This document shows, in pieces, positions 42,696 to 51,942 of a stretch of 64,000 nt of DNA; the first letter of the stretch is position 1, and each line of letters starts with the position of its first letter. The position numbers and the translations under genes were made by a program. This stretch comes from Shewanella litorisediminis (lineage in GTDB: Bacteria > Pseudomonadota > Gammaproteobacteria > Enterobacterales > Shewanellaceae), in NCBI RefSeq assembly GCF_016834455.1, contig NZ_CP069213.1, forward strand, positions 3,201,501 through 3,265,500. The letters are read 5' to 3'. The notes beneath the pieces were generated by a model. That model saw nothing but the letters and a program-made list of their open reading frames with translations, did not search any database and was not told where the DNA came from.

Positions 42696-44189
42696 TCAGG
42701 TACCGCAAAAGGTGCGGAAGGGGCCAAAATCCTGTGGCGCGCCCTGTCCGTAGGCTTCACAGCCCTCTTGCTCCTCAAAGGGGCGGCACACCACCTCAAG
42801 CAAACGTTCAAAGGCGGCCATATCACCGGCTTCCGCGCTATCCAGCGCCCCCTGCAGCAAGTGATTGCGGGGGATATAAACGGGATTGACGCTCAGCATC
42901 AAGGTCCTTACTTGTGCTGCTGATACCGCCTCAGACGTCTGTTCACGACCGAGCCGCTCATGCCAGCGGGCAAGCCAGGGCGCAAGCCTTGAGCTATCGG
43001 GCGTCAGGGCCTCGATTCCACCAGGGGCTGCACTATTGGCACTGTCCGCCAAGGCACGAAACGCCTGGGTAAAGTCGAGCCTCAGCTCACCGAGCAACGT
43101 CAGGAAGTCCATAAAGAGTTCAAGGTCGCCGTCCTGTACGGTTTTCAGGCCGAACTTGGCGGCAAACACCGCCAGCCATTCGTTGGTATACACCTCGGCA
43201 AAGCCATCGAGCACCGACTGGGCATGGGCCAGCGCCTCGGTTTCATCCTCCGCCAACAGCGGCAGCAGGGCTTCGGCAAAGCGGGCCAGATTCCAGCGGG
43301 CAATGCCAGGCTGATTGCCATAGGCGTAGCGGCCGTCGTGATCGATGGAGCTGAACACGGTGCGGGCATCATAGGTGTCCATAAAGGCGCAGGGACCATA
43401 GTCAATGGCTTCACCGGAAATGGTGACATTATCGGTATTCATTACCCCATGAATAAAGCCTATGCCCATCCACCTGGCCACCAGCTTTGCCTGTGCCCGA
43501 GACACCGCATTGAGGAGCGCAAGAGCCGGCGCTTCATCGCTCACAAGCTCGGGATAGTGGCGCTTCAGGCTGTAATTAACGAGTTCTCGCAGCCCTTCAT
43601 GGTCACCGCGCGCAGCCGCGTATTCAAAGGTCCCCACCCGGATATGGCTCGATGCCACCCGCGCCAGCACCGCGCCGGGCTTGATGCCATCGCGGTAAAT
43701 GTCTTCACCCGTGGTTACGGCCGCCAGCGCTCTGGTAGTGGGAATACCCAGGGCATGCATGGCCTCCCCCATCAGATATTCGCGAAGCACGGGCCCGAGC
43801 ACCGCCTTGCCGTCACCGCCACGGGAAAACTGCGTACGCCCCGACCCTTTAAGGTGCAGGTCGCGACGCCTGCCATAAATGTCTTTAACTTCGCCAAGCA
43901 ATAAGGCACGGCCATCCCCCAGCCTTGGCGAAAAGCCCCCAAACTGGTGGCCCGCGTAGGCCATGGCAACAGGCTCGCTGCCTTCTGCGGTCAGCATGCC
44001 GCAAAAGAAGGCAGCCAGTCGGCTGTCTTCCATGGCGTCGGCATCCATCCCAAGCTCTTCAGCCAGCTGCTGGTTAAAACACACCATGGCGGGCGCAGGA
44101 ACCCTTGCCCCTTGCCAGGGCTCAAAAAAGCCCTCCATGTGCCGGACAAAACTGTTATCGAATTGAAACGGGGAAAACACCTTGGACAT
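42696..44189 (-). CDS. selO: Protein adenylyltransferase SelO (YdiU)
   Basis: 497 aa. A pseudokinase-fold enzyme that transfers AMP to Ser/Thr/Tyr of target proteins and protects against oxidative stress. Motifs: AYAGHQFGGFSPRLGDGRA, LKGSGRTQFSRGGDGKAV, VLREYLMGEAMHALGIPTTRAL, VNTDNVTISGEAIDYGP (catalytic Asn/Asp). The third-last residue is Cys (FCGT), where eukaryotic SelO has selenocysteine and E. coli a regulatory cysteine. ATG 44189 is chosen because GGAG is 6 nt upstream; ATG 44204 has none. Confidence 0.94.
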   Translation of the reverse strand: MSKVFSPFQFDNSFVRHMEGFFEPWQGARVPAPAMVCFNQQLAEELGMDADAMEDSRLAAFFCGMLTAEGSEPVAMAYAGHQFGGFSPRLGDGRALLLGEVKDIYGRRRDLHLKGSGRTQFSRGGDGKAVLGPVLREYLMGEAMHALGIPTTRALAAVTTGEDIYRDGIKPGAVLARVASSHIRVGTFEYAAARGDHEGLRELVNYSLKRHYPELVSDEAPALALLNAVSRAQAKLVARWMGIGFIHGVMNTDNVTISGEAIDYGPCAFMDTYDARTVFSSIDHDGRYAYGNQPGIARWNLARFAEALLPLLAEDETEALAHAQSVLDGFAEVYTNEWLAVFAAKFGLKTVQDGDLELFMDFLTLLGELRLDFTQAFRALADSANSAAPGGIEALTPDSSRLAPWLARWHERLGREQTSEAVSAAQVRTLMLSVNPVYIPRNHLLQGALDSAEAGDMAAFERLLEVVCRPFEEQEGCEAYGQGAPQDFGPFRTFCGT

Positions 44190-44288
44190 CCTCTGCTCCG
44201 ACATAACGGCGATGGGCTAATGCTAACCCGTTTGTCCGGCGAGCATAAGCAAAAGCGCACATTTACCCGCTTATGACAGATAGCCAAA

Positions 44289-44316
44289 TAAAAAAGCCCG
44301 CAATGGCGGGCTTTTT
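44289..44316. terminator. Terminator after fba
   Basis: AAAAAGCCCGC-AATG-GCGGGCTTTTT, placed 14 bp past the fba stop on the minus strand. Confidence 0.92.
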
Positions 44317-44329
44317 CAGTTCAGAGCGA

Positions 44330-45397
44330 TTAGAGGTTGATCTTCGGATCCAGCTCGCCGGTCTGATAACGCTTGTACATGGCCTGCAGTGACAGCGGCT
44401 TGATTTTTGATGCCATACCGGCACAGCCGAAGGCTTCGTAGCGCTCGGTACAGATATCGGCCATGGCTTCCATGGAGGCCTTGAGGAACTTACGTGGGTC
44501 GAACTCACTTGGGTTCTCGGCCAGGAACTTACGTACCGCGCCGGTAGAGGCCAGACGCAGGTCGGTGTCGATGTTCACCTTACGCACGCCGTGCTTGATG
44601 CCTTCCACGATTTCTTCCAGAGGCACACCGTAGGTCTCAGGAATGTCACCACCGTACTGGTTGATGATTTCCAGCCAGTACTGGGGTACAGAAGAAGAAC
44701 CGTGCATTACCAGGTGGGTATTGGGGATGCGGGCGTGGATTTCTTTGATACGGTCGATACGCAGCACGTCACCGGTAGGCTTGCGGCTGAACTTGTAAGC
44801 ACCGTGGCTGGTACCGATGGCAATGGCCAGGGCATCCACGTGGGTGTCGGCCACAAAGCGCGCGGCTTCTTCGGCGGTGGTCAGCAGCTGATCGTGGCTC
44901 AGCACACCAGCGGCGCCGATACCATCTTCTTCACCGGCAGTACCGGTTTCCAGGCTACCCAGACAGCCGATTTCACCTTCAACAGACACACCACAGGCGT
45001 GGGCGAATGCCACGGTCTTACGTGTCACGTCGACGTTGTACTCGTAAGAAGCCGGGGTTTTGCCGTCAGACATCAAGGAGCCGTCCATCATCACCGAGCT
45101 CATACCCAGCTGGATAGAACGCTGGCACACGTCGGGGTGGGTGCCGTGGTCCTGGTGGATACACACAGGGATATCAGGATACTGCTCGAGGGCGGCGTTC
45201 ATCAGGTACTTGAGGAACTGAGGACGTGCATACTTGCGGGCACCGGCAGAGGCCTGAACAATCACAGGGCTGTCGGTAGCTTCGGCCGCCTGCATGATGG
45301 CGCGCATCTGCTCAAGGTTGTTCACGTTGAACGCAGGCACACCGTAACCATGCTCTGCAGCGTGGTCCAGCAGTTGACGTAGGGAAATAAGGGCCAT
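44330..45397 (-). CDS. fba: Class II fructose-bisphosphate aldolase
   Basis: 355 aa, zinc-dependent aldolase that splits or forms fructose-1,6-bisphosphate. The start [25 protein letters not shown] is of the class IIB / Calvin-cycle-like subtype, unlike E. coli FbaA. Zinc and catalytic segments: [39 protein letters not shown] and [12 protein letters not shown] lies 6 nt before ATG 45397. Last gene of tkt–epd–pgk–fba; a hairpin lies between pgk and fba. Confidence 0.97.
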   Translation of the reverse strand: MALISLRQLLDHAAEHGYGVPAFNVNNLEQMRAIMQAAEATDSPVIVQASAGARKYARPQFLKYLMNAALEQYPDIPVCIHQDHGTHPDVCQRSIQLGMSSVMMDGSLMSDGKTPASYEYNVDVTRKTVAFAHACGVSVEGEIGCLGSLETGTAGEEDGIGAAGVLSHDQLLTTAEEAARFVADTHVDALAIAIGTSHGAYKFSRKPTGDVLRIDRIKEIHARIPNTHLVMHGSSSVPQYWLEIINQYGGDIPETYGVPLEEIVEGIKHGVRKVNIDTDLRLASTGAVRKFLAENPSEFDPRKFLKASMEAMADICTERYEAFGCAGMASKIKPLSLQAMYKRYQTGELDPKINL

Positions 45398-45475
45398 TTT
45401 TTACTCCATTAATAGGGTGACATCCATGCTGAACTTGGGTCACCGAGGTCGCTATCGTTTGGACTGATTTTTATA

Positions 45476-45495
45476 CCTCCCGGTCTCCCGGGAGG
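45476..45495 (-). other. Hairpin between pgk and fba
   Basis: CCTCCCG/CGGGAGG with a 6-nt loop. No T-tract on the minus strand, so it is more like an RNA-processing or stability element than a terminator. Confidence 0.5.
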
Positions 45496-45529
45496 CGGTT
45501 TCTTCTAATAATAGTAATGTGTTGCAGTG

Positions 45530-46711
45530 TTATGCCTTGGCACCACGGGCGGTGAGCATGGCCACGGCTGGCAGCTCCTTGCCTTCGAGGAACTCAAGGA
45601 AGGCGCCGCCACCGGTAGAGATGTAAGACACCTTGTCGGCGATACCGTATTTGTCAACGGCCGCCAGAGTATCGCCGCCACCGGCGATGGAAAACGCTGA
45701 AGACTCGGCAATCGCCTGGGCGATGCGCTTGGTGCCTTCACCGAACTGGTCGAACTCGAACACACCCACAGGGCCGTTCCATACGATGGTACCGGCATTC
45801 TTGAGGATGGCAGCCAGGGCCTCAGCACTGTCTGGACCTATATCGAAAATCATATCGTCTTCGGCCACGTCGCTGACGTTTTTCAAGGTAGCAACCGCAG
45901 TTGGGCTGAACTCTTTCCCCACCACCACATCGGTAGGTACAGGGATATCGCCGCCGCGGCTCTGGGCATTGGCTACCAGACGCTTGGCTTCATCAATCAG
46001 GTCAGCTTCATACAGTGACTTACCGACCTGATTACCGGCAGCGGCAATAAAGGTGTTGGCGATACCGCCGCCAACCACCAGCTGATCAACGATGCCGGAG
46101 AGTGACTCAAGCACGGTCAGCTTGGTTGATACCTTGGAGCCACCCACAATGGCCACCAGAGGACGGGCCGGGTTGTCCAGCGCCTTGCCCAGAGCATCGA
46201 GCTCAGCAGCAAGCAAGGGGCCGGCACAAGCGACAGGGGCATACAGACCCACGCCGTTGGTGGAGGCTTCGGCGCGGTGCGCGGTACCAAAGGCATCCAT
46301 CACGTAGACGTCACACAGGGCTGCCATCTTCTTCGACAGAGCCTCGTCGTTCTTCTTCTCGCCTTTGTTGAAGCGCACGTTTTCGAACACAACCACTTCG
46401 CCAACGGCCACATCAACGCCATCGAGGTAGTCGCTGACCAGACGCACCGGGCAATCCAGCGCGGCAGTCAGGTAGTTCACCACAGGCTTCATGGAGAACT
46501 CTTCGTTGTACTCGCCTTCGGTGGGACGGCCCAGGTGAGACATCACCATTACCGCGGCACCTTGTTCCAGCGCCAGCTTGATGGTGGGCAGCGAGGCGCG
46601 CAGACGGGCATCACTGGTCACCACGCCATCGGCCACAGGCACGTTCAAATCTTCACGGATAAGCACGCGCTTGCCGTTAAGATCCAGGTCTGACATTTTG
46701 ATAATTGTCAT
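45530..46711 (-). CDS. pgk: Phosphoglycerate kinase
   Basis: 393 aa. Catalyses 1,3-bisphosphoglycerate + ADP to 3-phosphoglycerate + ATP. N-terminal [18 protein letters not shown] (PGK signature), [28 protein letters not shown], and the C-terminal nucleotide site with [19 protein letters not shown] and [19 protein letters not shown] is 7 nt before ATG 46711. It follows epd after 81 bp in a conserved glycolytic cluster. Confidence 0.98.
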   Translation of the reverse strand: MTIIKMSDLDLNGKRVLIREDLNVPVADGVVTSDARLRASLPTIKLALEQGAAVMVMSHLGRPTEGEYNEEFSMKPVVNYLTAALDCPVRLVSDYLDGVDVAVGEVVVFENVRFNKGEKKNDEALSKKMAALCDVYVMDAFGTAHRAEASTNGVGLYAPVACAGPLLAAELDALGKALDNPARPLVAIVGGSKVSTKLTVLESLSGIVDQLVVGGGIANTFIAAAGNQVGKSLYEADLIDEAKRLVANAQSRGGDIPVPTDVVVGKEFSPTAVATLKNVSDVAEDDMIFDIGPDSAEALAAILKNAGTIVWNGPVGVFEFDQFGEGTKRIAQAIAESSAFSIAGGGDTLAAVDKYGIADKVSYISTGGGAFLEFLEGKELPAVAMLTARGAKA

Positions 46712-46792
46712 GGTATTGCTTCCTTATTTTTAATCAAAAACAAATTCTTGTGAGAAAAGCTTGTCCCTGCTCTTCTTCATTATCCAGTAGGG

Positions 46793-47809
46793 TCAATCGG
46801 CCTGTGTGGCGGCCATGGCCAGGGCGGTATCGAGCATGCGGTTGGCAAAACCCCACTCGTTGTCGCACCACAAAAGCATTTTCACCAGATGCCCGGCACT
46901 GACACGGGTCTGGGTACCATCCACCACGCTGGAGCGCGGGTCATGGTTAAAGTCACATGATACCAGAGGCTCGTCGGTATAGCCCAGTATGCCGCTGGCG
47001 CTGCCATCGGCGGCTGCCTTGAGCGCGGCGTTGACGGTAGCGATATCCACCCGGGTATCCAGGGTCACCGAAAGGTCGATGGCGGTGACATTAATGGTAG
47101 GCACCCGTACCGAAATCGCCTCAAACTTGTCTTTCATCTGCGGCAGAATCCGCTCGATGCCCCTGGCAAGCTTGGTGTCCACCGGGATAATCGACTGACT
47201 GGCGGCGCGGGTACGGCGCAGGTCGTCATGATAAGCATCAATCACCTGCTGATCGTTCATGGCCGAGTGAATGGTGGTGATGGCGCCGCTCTTCACGCCG
47301 AAATGGCGGTCGAGCACGTCAATCACAGGCACCAGACAGTTGGTGGTACAGGAGGCGTTGGAGACGACGGTATCTGTGGCTTTGAGGCTGGCGTCGTTTA
47401 CACCAAAGACGATGGTGGCATCGACATCGGCAGACGATGGGTGGCTTATCAGTACCTTGCGGGCACCGGCATGAATATGGGCTTCGGCGCTTTGCCTGTC
47501 ATTGAGGGCGCCGGTGCATTCGAACACCAAATCCACATCCAGCTCACGCCAAGGCAGCGCGGCGGCATCTTCAACAGCCAGCAAACGAATGGCGTCATCC
47601 CCCAGATGCATCATGCCTTCATCGAGGGTCGCACGGGTATGGAAACGGCCGTGGGTGGTGTCGTAATTGGTCAGGTGAACTATGGCCTCGGGCTTGGCCA
47701 GTTCATTAATGGCGACCAGCTGCATCTGGCCCCGTTTGCCGGACTCATAAAGCGCCCTCAGTACGGAGCGGCCGATGCGGCCATAACCATTGATAGCAAC
47801 ACGGATCAT
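46793..47809 (-). CDS. epd: D-erythrose-4-phosphate dehydrogenase
   Basis: 338 aa (E. coli 339). A GAPDH-family enzyme that oxidises erythrose-4-phosphate to 4-phosphoerythronate, the first step of PLP synthesis. NAD site [18 protein letters not shown], catalytic cysteine in [10 protein letters not shown], histidine in [16 protein letters not shown], and [16 protein letters not shown] distinguish Epd from GapA. ATG 47809 is preferred; the TTG at 47821 stands too close to the AGAGGA. Preceded by three hairpins after tkt. Confidence 0.95.
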   Translation of the reverse strand: MIRVAINGYGRIGRSVLRALYESGKRGQMQLVAINELAKPEAIVHLTNYDTTHGRFHTRATLDEGMMHLGDDAIRLLAVEDAAALPWRELDVDLVFECTGALNDRQSAEAHIHAGARKVLISHPSSADVDATIVFGVNDASLKATDTVVSNASCTTNCLVPVIDVLDRHFGVKSGAITTIHSAMNDQQVIDAYHDDLRRTRAASQSIIPVDTKLARGIERILPQMKDKFEAISVRVPTINVTAIDLSVTLDTRVDIATVNAALKAAADGSASGILGYTDEPLVSCDFNHDPRSSVVDGTQTRVSAGHLVKMLLWCDNEWGFANRMLDTALAMAATQAD

Positions 47810-47844
47810 AGTGGTGAGCAAATCCTCTGGGGAGGGTGAAAACC

Positions 47845-47914
47845 CTGTCGGCTCCCCTGCCGACAGAGGCTGACCGGCAACGCCGGTCAGACCGGTGGCA
47901 GCTAAGCTGCCACC
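47845..47914 (-). other. Three consecutive hairpins between tkt and epd
   Basis: Stems: CTGTCGGC/GCCGACAG (47845-47866), CTGACCGGC/GCCGGTCAG (47870-47890) and GGTGGCAGC/GCTGCCACC (47894-47914), loops of 3-6 nt. They fill the space between the tkt stop and the epd ribosome-binding site. No strong T-tract follows. They could stop 3' decay of tkt mRNA or limit read-through. Confidence 0.7.
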
Positions 47915-47929
47915 TTGCTCGCGTCAGTA

Positions 47930-49921
47930 TTAACCCAGCAGCTCTTCGGCGGCAGCAACCACCTTGTCGACGGTGAAGCCGAACATTTCGAACAACTGAT
48001 TGGCTGGCGCTGACTCGCCGAAGCTGGTCATGCCGATGATGCGGCCATTGAGGCCCACATACTTATACCAGTAATCGGCAATACCCGCTTCCACTGCCAC
48101 ACGTTTTGTGACGCTGGCAGGCAGAACCGTTTCTTTGTAAGCCGCATCCTGCTTATCGAACACGTCGGTAGATGGCATTGACACCACACGCACCTGCTTG
48201 CCCTTGGCGGTCAGTTCGGCCTGGGCCTTCACTGCCAGCTCAACTTCAGAACCGGTGGCGATGATGATGAGCTCAGGCGCAGCAGCGCTGTCGACCAGCA
48301 CGTAGCCACCCTTGGCGACATTGGCCAGCTGCTCGGCGCTGCGTGGCATTTGCGCCAGGTTCTGACGGGAGAAAATCAGCGAGGTTGGGCCGTCTTTACG
48401 CTCGATGGCGTATTTCCAGGCCACGGCAGATTCAACCTGATCACATGGGCGCCAGGTGCTCATGTTTGGAGTCACACGCAAAGAAGCCATTTGCTCAACC
48501 GGCTGGTGAGTCGGGCCGTCTTCGCCCAGACCGATTGAGTCGTGGGTGTAAACCTGGATGTTCTGCACCTTCATCAGGGCAGCCATACGCATGGCGTTAC
48601 GGGCATATTCCATAAACATCAGGAAGGTGGCGCCGTATGGCACAAAGCCACCGTGCAGGGCGATACCGTTGATGATGGCGGTCATACCGAACTCACGCAC
48701 ACCGTAGTGCAGGTAGTTACCGCTGGCGTCGTCACCTGTGATGGACTTGGAGGCTGAGTACATGGTCAGGTTGGATGGGGCCAGGTCGGCACTGCCGCCG
48801 AGGAATTCAGGCAGCATGGCACCAAAGGCTTCGAGAGCGTTTTGTGAGGCTTTACGGGAAGCGATATTGGCAGGGTTGTTCTGCAGCTTCTCGATGTAAG
48901 CCTGAGCTTCTGTGCCGAAGTTGGCAGGCAGTTCGCCCTTCACGCGGCGCTGGTATTCAGCGGCCAGCTCTGGGTAAGCAGCGGCATAGGCAGCAAATTT
49001 TTCGCCCCAGGCTTTCTCAGCGGCGATACCGGCTTCTTTGGCATCCCACTGGGCATAAATATCAGCTGGGATAACGAATGGGTCGTGCTTCCAGCCCAGG
49101 AATTCACGGGCAGCAGCGATTTCAGCATCGCCCAGTGGCGCGCCGTGGCAGTCGTGTGAACCGGACTTGTTTGGCGAGCCGTAGCCAATGATGGTTTTAC
49201 AGCAGATAAGGGTTGGACGTGGGTCAGCCTTGGCAGCCTTAATGGCAGCATCGATGGCGTCGCTGTCGTGACCGTCAACACCGGCAATCACGTGCCAGCC
49301 GTAAGATTCGAAACGCTTTGGCGTGTCGTCAGTAAACCAGCCTTCAACGTGACCGTCGATGGAGATGCCGTTGTCATCCCAGAAGGCAATCAGTTTGCCC
49401 AGACCCAGGGTGCCTGCCAGAGAGCAAGCCTCGTGGGAGATACCTTCCATCAAGCAACCGTCGCCCATGAACACATAGGTGTAGTGGTCAACGATGTCGT
49501 GACCGTCACGGTTGAACTGAGCAGCCAGCACTTTCTCGGCAATGGCCATACCCACACCGTTGGTGATGCCCTGCCCCAGAGGACCTGTGGTGGTTTCGAT
49601 ACCAGGGGCATAACCGTACTCAGGGTGGCCTGGGGTGCGTGAGTGCAGCTGACGGAATTGCTTAAGATCTTCAATAGACAGGTCATAACCGGCCAGATGC
49701 AGCAGCGAGTAGTGCAGCATGGAGCCGTGGCCATTGGAGAGGATGAAACGGTCGCGATCGGCCCACTGTGGATTGGTGGGGTTGTGCTTCAGATGACCGC
49801 GCCAAAGGACTTCGGCAATATCTGCCATCCCCATTGGGGCACCGGGGTGACCGGAGTTGGCCTTTTGAACGGCGTCCATGCTGAGTGCGCGGATAGCGTT
49901 GGCGAGTTCTTTACGAGACAT
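47930..49921 (-). CDS. tkt: Transketolase
   Basis: 663 aa, same length as E. coli TktA. Thiamine-diphosphate enzyme moving two-carbon units between sugar phosphates. Start region [27 protein letters not shown], ThDP motif [18 protein letters not shown] ending in the N of WDDNGISID, and [11 protein letters not shown] with MVEY-type sequences in the pyrimidine domain. AGGAGAGC directly precedes ATG 49921; a 59-codon upstream extension of the frame is leader DNA. It makes erythrose-4-phosphate, the substrate of Epd next door. Confidence 0.98.
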   Translation of the reverse strand: MSRKELANAIRALSMDAVQKANSGHPGAPMGMADIAEVLWRGHLKHNPTNPQWADRDRFILSNGHGSMLHYSLLHLAGYDLSIEDLKQFRQLHSRTPGHPEYGYAPGIETTTGPLGQGITNGVGMAIAEKVLAAQFNRDGHDIVDHYTYVFMGDGCLMEGISHEACSLAGTLGLGKLIAFWDDNGISIDGHVEGWFTDDTPKRFESYGWHVIAGVDGHDSDAIDAAIKAAKADPRPTLICCKTIIGYGSPNKSGSHDCHGAPLGDAEIAAAREFLGWKHDPFVIPADIYAQWDAKEAGIAAEKAWGEKFAAYAAAYPELAAEYQRRVKGELPANFGTEAQAYIEKLQNNPANIASRKASQNALEAFGAMLPEFLGGSADLAPSNLTMYSASKSITGDDASGNYLHYGVREFGMTAIINGIALHGGFVPYGATFLMFMEYARNAMRMAALMKVQNIQVYTHDSIGLGEDGPTHQPVEQMASLRVTPNMSTWRPCDQVESAVAWKYAIERKDGPTSLIFSRQNLAQMPRSAEQLANVAKGGYVLVDSAAAPELIIIATGSEVELAVKAQAELTAKGKQVRVVSMPSTDVFDKQDAAYKETVLPASVTKRVAVEAGIADYWYKYVGLNGRIIGMTSFGESAPANQLFEMFGFTVDKVVAAAEELLG

Positions 49922-50121
49922 GCTCTCTCCTGCTTGTATTGAGGCTTTTCGGGCAATTGTGGGCACATATTTTCCCTTAACAGGGCTTGTGGACGCAAAT
50001 TTAAATTTCCATATTGACGGCTGGCAAAACCAGTGAGGCGCTATCGGGGGCTTCTTTCGCTGGTCGCATACAAAAACACATGGAAGAAACCACAGCACAC
50101 CAGGCCTTTATCACCCTGAAT

Positions 50122-50150
50122 TTGTTAAAGTAATTGATTTTCTCTATAAA
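50122..50150 (+). promoter_or_regulatory. Candidate metK promoter
   Basis: TTGTTA (50122-50127), 17 nt, TATAAA (50145-50150). A second -10-like TAAAAT is at 50235-50240, next to the MetJ-like boxes. Confidence 0.5.
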
Positions 50151-50240
50151 ACAGTCCCCTCACCCAGTCCTATCTTGGTCACAATTGGCACTAAATTTTC
50201 TGATCCGGGGGATGATCGTGAACGTAATTTCAACTAAAAT

Positions 50241-50272
50241 GGCCGTCTAGATGTAGATGCTTCTACACGTTT
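50241..50272 (+). promoter_or_regulatory. Four tandem MetJ-like 8-bp boxes
   Basis: Consecutive octamers GGCCGTCT, AGATGTAG, ATGCTTCT, ACACGTTT match the met-box AGACGTCT at 6, 5, 5 and 6 of 8 positions. They end 29 bp before the metK ATG. MetJ with SAM as co-repressor is the expected regulator of metK; an alternative reading is the TGTAGA/TCTACA inverted repeat in the same segment. Confidence 0.55.
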
Positions 50273-50301
50273 AACGCTTAAAAAGTCGAGATATTCCAAA
50301 C

Positions 50302-51453
50302 ATGGCAAAACACTTGTTTACCTCTGAGTCGGTCTCAGAAGGTCATCCCGATAAAATTGCAGACCAGATTTCCGATGCTGTGCTTGATGCAATCCTGGAG
50401 CAGGATCCCAAGGCCCGCGTAGCGTGCGAAACCTACGTGAAAACCGGTATGGTGATGGTGGGTGGCGAAATCACTACCTCTGCCTGGGTCGATATCGAAG
50501 AACTGACCCGTAAAACCGTACGCGAAATCGGCTATGTGCATTCTGACATGGGCTTCGATGCCGATTCCTGCGCGGTACTGAGTGCCATCGGTAAGCAGTC
50601 TCCTGACATCAACCAGGGTGTTGACCGTGCCGATCCACGTGAACAGGGCGCCGGTGACCAGGGTCTGATGTTCGGCTACGCCAGCAACGAAACCGACGTG
50701 CTGATGCCAGCCCCTATCACTTACGCTCACGCACTGGTTAAGCGTCAGTCAGAAGTCCGTAAAGACGGCACCCTGTCCTGGCTGCGCCCCGACGCCAAGT
50801 CTCAGGTCACCTTCGCCTACGACGAAGGCAAGATTGTGGGTATTGATGCCATCGTACTTTCTACCCAGCACTGTGACTCTGTGTCTCAGTCTGATCTGGT
50901 GGAAGGCGTGATGGAAACCATCATCAAGCCTGTGGTACCTGCCCAGTGGCTGAACAAGGACACCAAGTTCTTTATCAACCCAACCGGTCGTTTCGTTATC
51001 GGTGGCCCTATGGGTGACTGTGGTCTGACTGGCCGCAAGATCATCGTTGACACCTACGGCGGCATGGCCCGTCACGGTGGTGGCGCCTTCTCCGGTAAAG
51101 ACCCATCCAAGGTTGACCGTTCTGCTGCCTATGCCGCCCGCTATGTTGCCAAAAACATTGTGGCCGCGGGTCTCGCTGACCGCTGTGAAATCCAGGTGTC
51201 CTACGCCATCGGTGTAGCCGAGCCAACGTCTATCAGCATCGAGACCTTCGGTACCGGTAAGCTGCCGGAAGATAAGCTGATTGCCCTGGTACGCCAGCAC
51301 TTCGACCTGCGCCCATATGGCCTGACCGAAATGCTGAACCTGGCACGTCCTATCTATCAGGCCACTGCCGCTTACGGTCACTTTGGCCGTAACGAGTTCC
51401 CTTGGGAACAAACCAACAAGGCCGAAGCGCTGCGCGCAGACGCGGGTCTGTAA
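50302..51453 (+). CDS. metK: S-adenosylmethionine synthetase
   Basis: 383 aa (E. coli 384). Makes SAM from methionine and ATP. Signatures: [21 protein letters not shown], the [12 protein letters not shown] motif and the P-loop-like [18 protein letters not shown]. The ribosome-binding site is weak (GAG at ~11 nt). Divergent from tkt with 380 bp between, which carries a sigma-70 promoter and met-box-like repeats. Monocistronic, with a strong terminator. Confidence 0.98.
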   Translation: MAKHLFTSESVSEGHPDKIADQISDAVLDAILEQDPKARVACETYVKTGMVMVGGEITTSAWVDIEELTRKTVREIGYVHSDMGFDADSCAVLSAIGKQSPDINQGVDRADPREQGAGDQGLMFGYASNETDVLMPAPITYAHALVKRQSEVRKDGTLSWLRPDAKSQVTFAYDEGKIVGIDAIVLSTQHCDSVSQSDLVEGVMETIIKPVVPAQWLNKDTKFFINPTGRFVIGGPMGDCGLTGRKIIVDTYGGMARHGGGAFSGKDPSKVDRSAAYAARYVAKNIVAAGLADRCEIQVSYAIGVAEPTSISIETFGTGKLPEDKLIALVRQHFDLRPYGLTEMLNLARPIYQATAAYGHFGRNEFPWEQTNKAEALRADAGL

Positions 51454-51470
51454 TCAGACGCTCGCCCATG

Positions 51471-51498
51471 AAAAAAACCGCCGCAAGGCGGTTTTTTT
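51471..51498. terminator. Terminator after metK
   Basis: AAAAAAACCGCC-GCAA-GGCGGTTTTTTT, 12-bp stem with T-tracts on both strands. Confidence 0.93.
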
Positions 51499-51557
51499 AT
51501 GTCTGGCTCAACCCCTGAATGCATCACGCCAGCGCGGCACGAGGCAATTCAGCCGTT

Positions 51558-51639
51558 GGCTGTGGTCTACCCGTGGCTGTGGTCTACCCGTCGCTGTGGT
51601 CGACTAGTAGCTGTGGTCGACTAGTAGCAGTGGTCAAAG
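51558..51639. repeat. 17-bp tandem repeat, about 4.8 units
   Basis: Units at 51558, 51575, 51592, 51609 and a partial at 51626, core GCTGTGGTC. The last units overlap the 3' end and stop codon of the minus-strand gene at 51621, whose final residues HFDHCY are coded by the repeat. Confidence 0.85.
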
Positions 51640-51938
51640 TGCGCCGCCTGCACCAATAAAAACCCCAACTGGCTTTCTGGCACGGCTTCCAGCTTCAAAG
51701 GCTCCAGAGTGCCACCCGGCGTGATGTCCCATTGCCAAGCGGTACTGGCAGCATGAAGGGCACCACAATGCACATGACCTTCGGGTACTTGCAGCCAATA
51801 AGCCTCAGGCTCCCCGCCCCGAAAGGCCTTAACCTCGACGCCCCCATGTACACAGAGGCTGTAACCGAGACGCAATCTGTCCCAGGCACTGAGAGAATGT
51901 TGTTGGTAAGGCATTAACAGCTGTTGGATATGTTGCAT
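51621..51938 (-). CDS. Hypothetical protein downstream of the EIIC-EAL gene
   Basis: 105 aa, not recognised. It starts with a helical stretch (HIQQLLMPYQQHSLSAWDRL), followed by mixed beta-like sequence with several His/Cys (VHCGALHAA, HFDHCY). No signal peptide or membrane helix, so cytosolic. ATG 51938 is 4 bp after the stop of the EIIC-EAL gene, suggesting coupling; no own ribosome-binding site. The 3' end runs into a 17-bp tandem repeat and the stop lies inside it, so the C-terminus may vary between strains. Confidence 0.6.
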   Translation of the reverse strand: MQHIQQLLMPYQQHSLSAWDRLRLGYSLCVHGGVEVKAFRGGEPEAYWLQVPEGHVHCGALHAASTAWQWDITPGGTLEPLKLEAVPESQLGFLLVQAAHFDHCY

Positions 51939-51942
51939 GGTG

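Noticed and set aside
49922-50301. Possible SAM riboswitch before metK
   Set aside because: No SAM-riboswitch core was seen; MetJ-like boxes explain regulation better.
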